A program made the translations under genes and the position numbers. 5,435 bases of DNA from CAYLRF01 sp964385995 (GTDB lineage: Bacteria > Bacillota > Clostridia > Lachnospirales > Lachnospiraceae), in NCBI GenBank assembly GCA_964385995.1, contig CAYLRF010000075.1:1-5435 (forward strand), read 5' to 3'. Numbering within the stretch: position 1 is the first letter of the stretch; the number at the start of each line of letters is the position of its first letter. Positions 1 through 5,435 of this stretch are shown here, in pieces. The notes under the pieces were generated by a model. That model saw only the letters and a list, made by a program, of their open reading frames with translations, searched no databases and had not been told where the DNA came from.

Positions 1-3
1 TCG

Positions 4-1791
4 ATGGCGCCGAAAAGGAGCAATACCCCGACGGGACTTTCATCGGACGGGAAGCCGTGGGTGTTCGCTTATGACAGAGAGGGGATACCCTCATGCTCGC
101 TATCGGAAGATGAATCCCGAGTGGTGGCCACGTTCGCGAGCGCGGTCGATGAGATTTCACTTCGAAGCTCCGCGTCCATGATAGCGGATTGCGGCGCGGA
201 CGGCACGACCGGCGGATACGGCGAGGATGATAAGGACGGCGTGACCGGCGCGGACATTAGCGGGGATAAGGGCGGCGTACACATTCGTCACCGCGTCTTC
301 CATCCGGTTTCGGAAATGCCCTATACCTACGCCAGAAAGAACGCCATGGAGGGGCCCTACGAGGAGTACATGGCGCTGGCACCCGGAGAACGGACGAAGC
401 TTGAGATGTATATCTATCTCGGCGAACCCGAATGGCAAAATTACGGAGCGGCGGGACTAATGGAGGCCTGCGACGGGCTGTTCCCGTTTGATAAGGAGCC
501 GTGGCTTACGAACGAGCGGATCTGGGAACTGGGGATAGGATATTTTAAATTCCTTCAAAAAGACTGCCACGGCCACCCCATGATAGCGGGGCACGTGGCC
601 GACAGGCTGTTTCGTCAAATGCACGCGGGCGATCTCTACGGGGAGAAGCTCGCGGTGGCGCTGGAGGATCCCGCGAACCGCGAGGTATCGGACTTCAGTA
701 CCAGCTACGAGATAGGCTGGGCGGGTCAGGTCGCCTTAGTCGCGCGGCTGATTATCATGGACGGATTCAGGACCGGAGACGATGACAGCGTGCGCCTAGG
801 GACGGATATCCTCTCTGCCTACGTGGAAACGCAGTGGGAGAACGGTCTTTTGTATCCGAATTACGAGACTAATTACTCGACGGGGAAGAAGCGCCTTCCC
901 GACGCCTGCAACATGGGCTGGGCGATGGCGGAGCTTACGAGGTCGTACCGGCTGCTTAAAAAACACGGGATAGAAAGACCTGACTTTCTGGAGTTTTCAA
1001 AGCGACTGGCCGAGTTCGCGCTCGGTGACTTTAATACCGACTACGGATTCGCTAAGGTCTGGAACCGCGACGGGAGCCCGAGGAGCACGGAAGGGTCGGT
1101 CGGAGGCTTCATGATTATGGGAGTCTTGGAGGTCTGGAAGGAGACGAAAGATGAGCGGCTTTTAAATCTCGCGAAGCGCGCGATGGACTTTTACTTTGAG
1201 AGGGATCTTGACAGGTTCGTCTGCATGGCGGGAGCTCTCGACTGCGCGTGCGTGGATAAAGAGTCGGCATATCCTTTCGCGGTGGCGGCAAACGATTTAT
1301 ACGAAATCACGGGCGAGAAGATTTGGCTGGAGCGTGCGAGGAAGGCGACATACTACTTTTTCTCGTGGATGTTCTGGTACGACGCGATTTACCCGCGGGA
1401 CTCGGATTTTGCAAAATACGGATATTACACCACGGGCGGCACGCTCATCTCGGCGGAGCATAGCGCGCTGGATCCATGGGGAGCGTTGATGATAAGAGAG
1501 CTTATGAGGCTTTATAAGGCGACGGGCGATCCGTCATTTCCGCATTGGGCGAAGATGACGTGGTGCAACGCGCTTTTGGGGATAGCGGCGGAGCGCGGGG
1601 TGAGCATTCACGGAAATGTGCGTCCGCTCGGTTCGCAGAATGAAGGCTTTTTCCACTGCCGGTGGACGAAGTACCGCCCGACCTGTGAGGAGCGGGGGCA
1701 TTTTAACGAGAACCTGCAGACATGGATGGGAGCGTGGAGACTTTTCACGCTGTCGGAATTAAGTAAAGAAGAACTGGAGATGTTGGGGTAG
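4..1791 (+). CDS. Six-hairpin glycosidase-like protein, C-terminal part (5' end outside window, probable frameshift near 60)
   Basis: Probable glycan-degrading enzyme. I recognise the general architecture but not a specific GH family. Residues 1 to about 130 look like the end of a beta-sandwich domain. From about residue 165 the chain is a series of amphipathic helices rich in Trp, Tyr and Phe, as in (alpha/alpha)6-barrel glycosidases. Conserved-looking acidic/aromatic clusters are TSYEIGWAG (233-241), PDACNMGW (299-306), LDCACVDKE (412-420) and ISAEHSALDPWG (482-493). Catalytic residues cannot be assigned. Residues 64-91 are a Gly/Asp-rich, low-complexity loop inside the sandwich. The ATG at 4 is doubtful: the frame is open to the window edge, no ribosome binding site is visible, and a neighbouring frame gives more natural protein before position 60. 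No signal peptide can be judged. The gene ends SKEELEMLG-TAG. It lies upstream of a sugar ABC importer on the same strand, suggesting a shared substrate. The glycosidase-like fold is fairly likely; the activity is unknown. Confidence 0.72.
   Translation: MAPKRSNTPTGLSSDGKPWVFAYDREGIPSCSLSEDESRVVATFASAVDEISLRSSASMIADCGADGTTGGYGEDDKDGVTGADISGDKGGVHIRHRVFHPVSEMPYTYARKNAMEGPYEEYMALAPGERTKLEMYIYLGEPEWQNYGAAGLMEACDGLFPFDKEPWLTNERIWELGIGYFKFLQKDCHGHPMIAGHVADRLFRQMHAGDLYGEKLAVALEDPANREVSDFSTSYEIGWAGQVALVARLIIMDGFRTGDDDSVRLGTDILSAYVETQWENGLLYPNYETNYSTGKKRLPDACNMGWAMAELTRSYRLLKKHGIERPDFLEFSKRLAEFALGDFNTDYGFAKVWNRDGSPRSTEGSVGGFMIMGVLEVWKETKDERLLNLAKRAMDFYFERDLDRFVCMAGALDCACVDKESAYPFAVAANDLYEITGEKIWLERARKATYYFFSWMFWYDAIYPRDSDFAKYGYYTTGGTLISAEHSALDPWGALMIRELMRLYKATGDPSFPHWAKMTWCNALLGIAAERGVSIHGNVRPLGSQNEGFFHCRWTKYRPTCEERGHFNENLQTWMGAWRLFTLSELSKEELEMLG
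51..66 (+). other. Probable +1 frameshift site (GGG run at 59-61)
   Basis: Before about position 58, the frame whose codons begin at position 3 reads DGAEKEQYPDGTFIGREAV. This looks like ordinary protein but meets TGA at 72-74. From about 58 on, the frame of the long gene reads VFAYDREGIPSCSLSEDES. Removing one G from the GGG at 59-61 joins them as GREAV-VFAYDREGIPS, a smooth beta-strand. In contrast, the long gene's own frame begins MAPKRSNTPTGLSSDGKPW, which is low in hydrophobics and looks like an out-of-frame reading. Seen directly: the two frames. Inferred: a one-base insertion, either a real mutation or a sequencing/assembly error. Third-position GC does not separate the two frames over so few codons. 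Confidence 0.55.
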
Positions 1792-1830
1792 TACGATTCA
1801 CGAATCCCGAAGGCTTTTGCGGGCGAAAAC
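1660..1830 (+). repeat. 3'-end repeat, copy 1 (live gene end plus 3' flank)
   Basis: This segment covers codons 553 to 595 of the upstream enzyme, its TAG stop and about 39 nt after it. It is repeated at 1872-2037 with an offset of 212 nt, falling to 208 nt after a 4-nt gap. Similarity begins abruptly at the CGG codon at 1660. It fades after the flank segment ending around 1830. A 14-nt flank block (1801-1814) is identical in both copies. Confidence 0.93.
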
Positions 1831-1871
1831 ATATGTAAAAGAAACGAGACGGAAATGAGAAGCAGACGGAG

Positions 1872-2037
1872 CGGTGGACGAAGTACCGCCCGACCTGCGA
1901 GGAGCGGGGGCATTTCAACGAAAATCTGCAGACATGGATGGGCGCGTGGAGACTTTTCACGCTGTCGGAATTAAGTAAGGAAGAGTTATGTTGGGGTAGT
2001 ACGGCTTGCGAATCCCGAAGGCCTTGTGGGAGAACAC
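1872..2037 (+). pseudogene. Decayed 3' fragment of a paralog of the upstream enzyme (repeat copy 2)
   Basis: This fragment encodes the same 38 residues as the enzyme's codons 553-590 (RWTKYRPTCEERGHF through SKEE). It has seven base differences, all synonymous and at third positions (for example TGT/TGC, TTT/TTC, GGA/GGC, AAA/AAG). After 1985 a 4-nt deletion relative to copy 1 destroys the EELEMLG tail and puts the former TAG (1997-1999) out of frame. The frame then runs on to a TAA at 2068-2070. It is open from 1839, after a TAA at 1836-1838, but has no in-frame ATG, GTG or TTG before the homologous part and no ribosome binding site. Independent translation is therefore unlikely. The flank after the stop (2000-2037) also matches copy 1, with more changes. 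The pattern fits the remnant of a once-functional homologous gene. Confidence 0.85.
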
Positions 2038-2041
2038 GCAC

Positions 2042-2110
2042 AAGTAAGGAAGCATCGGAGATGTTGGGGTAAGTAAGCAGGGAAGAGCTGGAGATGTTGG
2101 GGTAAGTAAG
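2042..2110 (+). repeat. Tandem short copies of the enzyme tail (two units plus a partial)
   Basis: Unit A (2042-2070) and unit B (2071-2103) each begin AAGTAAG and end GAGATGTTGGGGT. A partial third start, AAGTAAG, lies at 2104-2110. The block 2058-2077 recurs exactly at 2091-2110, a 20-nt perfect direct repeat with a 33-nt period. The units correspond to the enzyme's last codons: 1761-1789 in the live gene and 1973-1997 in the decayed copy. Read in the proper frames they spell SKEASEMLG-stop and SREELEMLG-stop, with TAA in place of the live gene's TAG. They end 24 nt before the ribosome binding site of the next gene. Confidence 0.9.
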
Positions 2111-2134
2111 TTGCGGTGTAGGCGTGGGTAGTAG

Positions 2135-2141
2135 AAGGAGG
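2135..2141 (+). promoter_or_regulatory. Strong ribosome binding site for the solute-binding protein
   Basis: AAGGAGG lies 9 nt before the ATG at 2151. It matches the anti-Shine-Dalgarno sequence better than the sites before either permease. This fixes the start codon and fits the usual need for binding protein in excess over the permeases. Confidence 0.93.
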
Positions 2142-2150
2142 TAAATCACT

Positions 2151-3485
2151 ATGAGAAGTAAGCGTTGGATTGCGGCGTTTGTGGCGGCGGCTCTGTGTCT
2201 GTCGCTGTGCGCCTGCGGAGGAAAGAAGGAGAGCGGGAAGAAAGACACGGGAAAGGAATCCGCGTCGAAGGAAGAGACGACGGAGGATTTCTCGGGCGTG
2301 GAGCTTGAGGTCGCGTGCAAGTACACCGGGGACGCTCTGACGACATTTCAGGAAATCTGTGACGAGTTTCAGGAGAAAACCGGCTGTACCATAGTCCTTG
2401 ATAACTACGGCGCGGATTACAGCAATATGATGACGAACCGCACGGCGGCGAATGACCTGCCGGACGTTTTCGAGACCGCGGGGTGGTCGCTTCAGAGGTT
2501 TAAGGACTATTCGCTCGAACTTACCGATCAGCCTTATGTCGCGCATTACGACGACACCGCGAAGAACGTCATACAGGATACCGACGGAAAATATTACGCG
2601 TGCATGATATCGGACGGGATGAACTGTATGGTGGTGAATCTCACCGTGTGCGAGAAGGCGGGTGTGGATCCCGCTTCGATACATACATGGGACGATTTTC
2701 TTGCGGCGTGCGGGAAGATCAAGGACGCGGGATTTACACCCATCGGATCCAAACCGAACGCCGGGCTTACCTGCAACATAGCCGGAACTTTCCTCACATA
2801 CAAGGGCGAGGCAGCTGATGTCGGCGCGAAGATGAAGGACGGCACATGGGACTGGGCCGAGTACAACCTTATCATTGACTTCTGGAAGAAAGCGCTGACG
2901 AGCGGCTATTGCTTTAAGGACGCCAAGAGCATGAGCGAAGACAACAAGTTCGAGCGCTTCGCTTCGGGGCAGTCGGCATTTCTGGTTTCCGAGAATTTCG
3001 ACGCCATTCAGGAATCGCTGAAAATCAATCCCGACGGCAGCTACATCATGGCTCCGTTCCCCGCGAGCAAAGCGGGCGGCGAGGAGACCGTGGCGATGGG
3101 CGAGGGAGACTCCTACGCCGTCTGGAAGGATTCGCAGGCGATTGACTGCGCGAAGTCATTTTTAAAATATCTCGCGACCCCCGAAGTCACACTGAAGCTC
3201 ATAAGCGAGACGGGAAGAATCGCGTGCATTGACACCACGACGACGAAGGACGACGGCCCGGGCCTTCAGGCTTTAAACGAACTGAAGGAACGTTACAAAG
3301 ATCATGACGTGAAGTTCTACAACGTCTTTGACCGTGACTACCTGCCGAGCGGCATGTGGGGCCAGATGGGGAACGCGGCGAACAAGATTTTCTCGAACTA
3401 CAGCAACGACGAGAAGCTTGCCCAGATCATCCCCGATCTTAAGAAGTCCTACGATCAGTATTATAAGTCAGAGCATTCCGAATAA
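2151..3485 (+). CDS. ABC sugar transporter, extracellular solute-binding lipoprotein (CUT1 type)
   Basis: Membrane-anchored receptor that binds a sugar or oligosaccharide outside the cell and delivers it to the permease pair. Residues 1-21 are a lipoprotein signal peptide: basic MRSKR, then an Ala/Leu-rich core, then lipobox LCAC with Cys22 as the predicted lipidated residue. A Lys/Ser/Glu-rich linker follows (about 25-46). The rest, from VELEVACKYTG, is a typical family 1 solute-binding fold: an N-terminal lobe with PDVFETAGWS, a central TWDDFLAACGKIKDAGFTPI helix-strand unit, and a late FASGQSAFLV strand region, with YLATPEV near 340. The length, 444 aa, is usual for the family. The start is set by AAGGAGG at 2135-2141. 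The permease genes follow 15 nt downstream. Oddity: 11 cysteines in the mature part after Cys22, high for an exported protein. The ligand cannot be predicted from the sequence. Confidence 0.95.
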   Translation: MRSKRWIAAFVAAALCLSLCACGGKKESGKKDTGKESASKEETTEDFSGVELEVACKYTGDALTTFQEICDEFQEKTGCTIVLDNYGADYSNMMTNRTAANDLPDVFETAGWSLQRFKDYSLELTDQPYVAHYDDTAKNVIQDTDGKYYACMISDGMNCMVVNLTVCEKAGVDPASIHTWDDFLAACGKIKDAGFTPIGSKPNAGLTCNIAGTFLTYKGEAADVGAKMKDGTWDWAEYNLIIDFWKKALTSGYCFKDAKSMSEDNKFERFASGQSAFLVSENFDAIQESLKINPDGSYIMAPFPASKAGGEETVAMGEGDSYAVWKDSQAIDCAKSFLKYLATPEVTLKLISETGRIACIDTTTTKDDGPGLQALNELKERYKDHDVKFYNVFDRDYLPSGMWGQMGNAANKIFSNYSNDEKLAQIIPDLKKSYDQYYKSEHSE

Positions 3486-3500
3486 CGGGGAGGGGGCCTC

Positions 3501-4373
3501 ATGACCAGGAAACAAAATCGAAAATATTTTCTTTTCATGGTGCCGGCTATCCTGATAGTGGCGATATTCCTCTTTTTTCCCATAGGAAATGCCTTCCGAA
3601 TGAGCGTCTTTAACTGGGACGGCTTCTCGCAGGACATGGATTTTACGGGACTCTCGAATTTCAAGGAGATTCTCGGCGACCGTTATTTCTGGGTGGCGCT
3701 GCGCAATACCTTCATATATGCCTTCGGAATCACCATCCTGAAGAATATCCTCGGTCTGGCGCTCGCGCTGCTTTGCAACATGCAGTTTAAATGCCGCGGC
3801 GTAGTAAGGGCGGTCGTCTACCTGCCGAACATGATATCCGGCTTTATAATGGGTCTCATTTTAAGCTATTACTTCCAGTATCAGGGCGGAATATTTAATG
3901 AGATAGGAAGTTATTTTGGGCTGTCACCGGTATATTGGATGGAAACGGCGGCAAGCTCCGTGACCATAGTGCTGGTATGCTCCTCGGTGATTCACTGCGG
4001 CGCCACGATGCTGACTTACCTCGCGGGTCTGCAGCACATACCTTACGAACTTCGGGAGGCGGCGAGGCTTGACGGCGCGAACACGTGGCAGGAATTTTGG
4101 CACATCACGCTTCCGCTCCTGAATCCTTCCATAGTGACGGGTGTGGTGTTAAATCTCATAGGAGGCTTTAAGATTTACGACATCATATCATCGCTTTCGG
4201 GCGGCGGTCCGGACGGGGGAAGCCAGTCGCTCACCATGCTGATATCAGGCTATTACTACGGGCATGACAGAGCGGGATACGCGGCGGCGATAGCGGCGGT
4301 GTTCTTCCTCGTGGTAGTGGCGGTGGCATGGCCGATCAACATATGGCTGCGCTCGAAGCGGACGGAAATGTAG
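3501..4373 (+). CDS. ABC sugar transporter permease, MalF/LacF-like (CUT1, first subunit)
   Basis: One of two integral membrane subunits forming the translocation channel. Six hydrophobic segments are visible at about residues 9-31, 69-93, 101-125, 150-176, 208-230 and 261-284. The cytoplasmic EAA loop that docks the ATPase is at 186-205, reading EAARLDGA, then ending HITLP, matching the family consensus EAA---G---------I-LP. A GGGPDGGSQSLT segment (234-245) precedes the last membrane span, as is common in MalF/LacF-type subunits. The length, 290 aa, is that of the short CUT1 permeases without MalF's large periplasmic insert. The ATG is preceded by GGAGG (3489-3493) with 7-nt spacing. The gene begins 15 nt after the binding-protein gene and ends 21 nt before the second permease, so co-transcription is very likely. 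Membrane limits are estimates by eye. Confidence 0.95.
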   Translation: MTRKQNRKYFLFMVPAILIVAIFLFFPIGNAFRMSVFNWDGFSQDMDFTGLSNFKEILGDRYFWVALRNTFIYAFGITILKNILGLALALLCNMQFKCRGVVRAVVYLPNMISGFIMGLILSYYFQYQGGIFNEIGSYFGLSPVYWMETAASSVTIVLVCSSVIHCGATMLTYLAGLQHIPYELREAARLDGANTWQEFWHITLPLLNPSIVTGVVLNLIGGFKIYDIISSLSGGGPDGGSQSLTMLISGYYYGHDRAGYAAAIAAVFFLVVVAVAWPINIWLRSKRTEM

Positions 4374-4394
4374 GAAAGGGGGACGCGAAGATAT

Positions 4395-5264
4395 ATGAAA
4401 GATAAGAATCGGTCAGACGCGGCTCCCGCACACGTGGGAAAGAAGAAAAAGTTCCGCCTGTGGATACTGATACTGGGGATCGTCCTGTGTCTCATCATGC
4501 TGTGGCCGTTTTACGAACTTCTCACCATGGCGCTGAGGGGAAGGACGGATTTCGCCTCGAAGCTGAAGTTTCCGAATCCCGTCGTGTGGGACAATTTCGC
4601 GACCGCGCTGAAGGACGCGAGGATATGGACGGGACTCGCGAACTCCCTGATATACGCGGGACTTACCGTCATCATCGAGATAGGCTGCGCGTCAATGGCG
4701 GGTTATTCGCTCTCACGCGGGAGCGCGAAGACGACGAGGGTGGTAAGAGGTTTCCAGATGACGATCATCATGGTGCCGGGCATCGTGACCCTCGTCGGTA
4801 CGTATTCGCTGATGGTAAAGCTTGGGCTTACGAACAGCCTGACGGCGCTGGCGTTTCTGTCGGCGGCGGGCGGCATACCGACGTGTTCGTTCATTTACAT
4901 GAATTTCATGAATAATATCCCGGTGACATTGGACGAGGCGGCGAGGATAGACGGCGCGGGGATATTTGCCACGTTCTTTAGAGTAATACTTCCGCAGCTG
5001 GCTCCGATCACGGTGACAAGGACGATCATGATAGCGATAGGCGCGTGGAATAACTACCTGCTTCCGCTCTATCTGTTAAACGACGAGAGGAAGAAGACAA
5101 GCATACTGGTGGTGCGCTCCGCGTTTTCGGCCGGCACGGGCGGGAGAAACCTCGGCCTTGCCTGCGCGACCTGCGCGATGTGTATCATACCCATTATCAT
5201 CGTCTACTGTATCATGCAGAGAAGGATCATCGCGAGCCAGATAGGGTCGGGAGTGAAAGGTTGA
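4395..5264 (+). CDS. ABC sugar transporter permease, MalG/LacG-like (CUT1, second subunit)
   Basis: Partner permease of the upstream subunit. A basic cytoplasmic start (KDKNR, then KKKKFR to residue 21) is followed by hydrophobic segments at about 22-46, 80-104, 120-141, 147-172, 203-228 and 253-275. The EAA loop lies at 181-200 (EAARIDGA, ending VILP), and the protein ends GSGVKG, a C-terminus typical of MalG-type subunits. The length, 289 aa, is normal. The ATG follows AAAGGGGGA (4375-4383) at 11 nt, a slightly long spacing. It lies 21 nt after the first permease stop. An oddity is the Cys257-x-x-Cys260-x-x-Cys263 series plus Cys272 in the last membrane segment. No ATPase gene follows within the window; a shared MsmX/MsmK-type ATPase elsewhere is the usual arrangement for this transporter class in Firmicutes. 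Confidence 0.95.
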   Translation: MKDKNRSDAAPAHVGKKKKFRLWILILGIVLCLIMLWPFYELLTMALRGRTDFASKLKFPNPVVWDNFATALKDARIWTGLANSLIYAGLTVIIEIGCASMAGYSLSRGSAKTTRVVRGFQMTIIMVPGIVTLVGTYSLMVKLGLTNSLTALAFLSAAGGIPTCSFIYMNFMNNIPVTLDEAARIDGAGIFATFFRVILPQLAPITVTRTIMIAIGAWNNYLLPLYLLNDERKKTSILVVRSAFSAGTGGRNLGLACATCAMCIIPIIIVYCIMQRRIIASQIGSGVKG

Positions 5265-5277
5265 GACAGTAAAAATA

Positions 5278-5435
5278 GTGAGAGAGAACTGTACGTACAG
5301 GTGTCGCGGATATGCCGGTCTGACCGAAGGCGCGGCCAAGAAACGACGCATAGATACAGAACACGGCGAAACGAAACGGAAGAAGACGTCAAAAGATGTA
5401 AAGGCAAAATCAGTAATGACATACGCGATACCGGC
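5278..5435 (+). CDS. Possible start of a further gene, running off the window
   Basis: One + strand frame is open from 5257 to the window edge. GTG at 5278 is a possible start but has no well-spaced ribosome binding site. A better candidate is the ATG at 5416-5418 in the same frame (MTYAIP...), preceded by AAAGG (5399-5403) at 12 nt. The stretch between the two is Lys/Arg-rich with poor third-position GC bias (GETKRKKTSKDVKAKS), so it is probably leader rather than protein. Enzyme genes often follow this kind of transporter, but only six codons after the ATG are visible, so no product can be named. Confidence 0.22.
   Translation, partial: MRENCTYRCRGYAGLTEGAAKKRRIDTEHGETKRKKTSKDVKAKSVMTYAIP
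5289..5300. promoter_or_regulatory. 12-bp perfect palindrome (possible operator)
   Basis: CTGTACGTACAG is exactly self-complementary and lies 25 nt after the second permease gene. It could be a dimeric regulator site or half of a weak hairpin. No T-run follows, so a terminator is unlikely. Without other genomic copies the function is a guess. Confidence 0.3.
5316..5326. promoter_or_regulatory. 11-bp inverted repeat CGGTC-T-GACCG
   Basis: Two 5-nt arms surround one central base, 15 nt after the preceding palindrome. The one-base centre makes an RNA hairpin implausible but suits a DNA-binding dimer. Short inverted repeats of this size also arise by chance in GC-rich DNA. Confidence 0.2.

Larger units (their letters stand above)
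1792..2150 (+). other. Intergenic region without an intact gene
   Basis: The 359 nt between enzyme and transporter are mostly 3'-end repeat material (see the separate entries), plus an unaligned 41-nt joint at about 1831-1871 and a short leader (2111-2150) before the lipoprotein gene. I found no convincing -35/-10 pair, no cre-like operator and no intrinsic terminator with a T-run. The only hairpin of note is CTTGTG/CACAAG (2023-2028 with 2039-2044, 10-nt loop); it is weak and lacks a T-tract. Whether enzyme and transporter share one transcript is therefore open. Confidence 0.7.

Noticed and set aside
1841..1854. Purine-rich GAAACGAGACGGAA resembling 5368-5381 downstream of the transporter
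   Set aside because: 13 of 14 bases agree, but the sequence is low-complexity purine-rich and the flanks do not match; insufficient to call a repeat.
1855..1872. ATGAGAAG here resembles the start of the solute-binding protein gene at 2151 (ATGAGAAG)
   Set aside because: Only eight bases match exactly before the similarity breaks down, and this ATG opens a frame out of register with the enzyme tail; probably chance.
2023..2044. CTTGTG/CACAAG hairpin as a terminator
   Set aside because: The stem is 6 bp with a 10-nt loop and no T-run after it, so it is not a credible intrinsic terminator.
1839..2070. Open + strand frame through the decayed copy, ending SKEASEMLG-TAA
   Set aside because: It has no in-frame start before the homologous part and no ribosome binding site, and its C-terminal part after the 4-nt deletion is nonsense; treated as a pseudogene.
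1792..2150. CRISPR array or phage attachment site as explanation of the repeats
   Set aside because: The repeats are irregular in length, are derived from the end of a coding gene and lack spacer-like uniform spacing. No integrase or element genes are visible, so attachment-site origin is only mentioned as an alternative.
1608..2326. Minus-strand open frames over the intergenic region with an internal repeat of about 40 residues
   Set aside because: They are antisense shadows of the duplicated enzyme 3' end; the protein repeat simply mirrors the DNA repeat. There is no ribosome binding site, and the composition is Ser/Pro/Leu-rich and not protein-like.
4460..4915. Second + strand frame of 151 codons inside the second permease gene
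   Set aside because: It is a GC-rich overlapping frame full of His/Arg/Asp/Gly; the permease frame has clear membrane segments and the EAA motif.

Overview
The window looks like a piece of a carbohydrate-uptake locus from a GC-rich Clostridia-type Firmicute (Lachnospiraceae-like, probably a strict anaerobe). This rests on strong GGAGG-type ribosome binding sites, a Gram-positive lipoprotein signal ending in LCAC, frequent ATA/AGA/AGG codons alongside a high-GC third position, and many cysteines even in the exported protein. The taxon is an inference.

Layout, all on the + strand. Positions 4-1791 hold the C-terminal part of a large alpha-helical enzyme resembling the six-hairpin (alpha/alpha barrel) glycosidases. 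Its beginning lies outside the window, and a one-base frameshift seems to sit near position 60. Positions 1792-2150 contain no intact gene. They hold a decayed copy of the enzyme's last 38 codons plus its 3' flank, followed by two short copies of only the tail. Positions 2151-3485, 3501-4373 and 4395-5264 encode a solute-binding lipoprotein and two inner-membrane permeases of a CUT1-type sugar ABC transporter, with 15- and 21-nt gaps and a good ribosome binding site before each gene. Positions 5265-5435 hold two short palindromes and perhaps the start of another gene.

How the genes work together (inference): the lipoprotein captures an oligosaccharide outside the cell, the two permeases form the channel, and the upstream enzyme attacks the same glycan. 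No ATPase gene is present. In Firmicutes, CUT1 importers of this kind usually share an MsmX/MsmK-type ATPase encoded elsewhere. The substrate cannot be read from the sequence.

The transporter itself is ordinary. The most interesting parts are (1) the ladder of enzyme 3' ends between enzyme and transporter, in which the longest extra copy differs from the live gene only at synonymous third positions before its breakpoint, pointing to a lost paralog or imported allele rather than a fresh duplication; and (2) the probable frameshift, which makes the apparent ATG at position 4 doubtful as a real start. No clearly new multi-gene system was seen.
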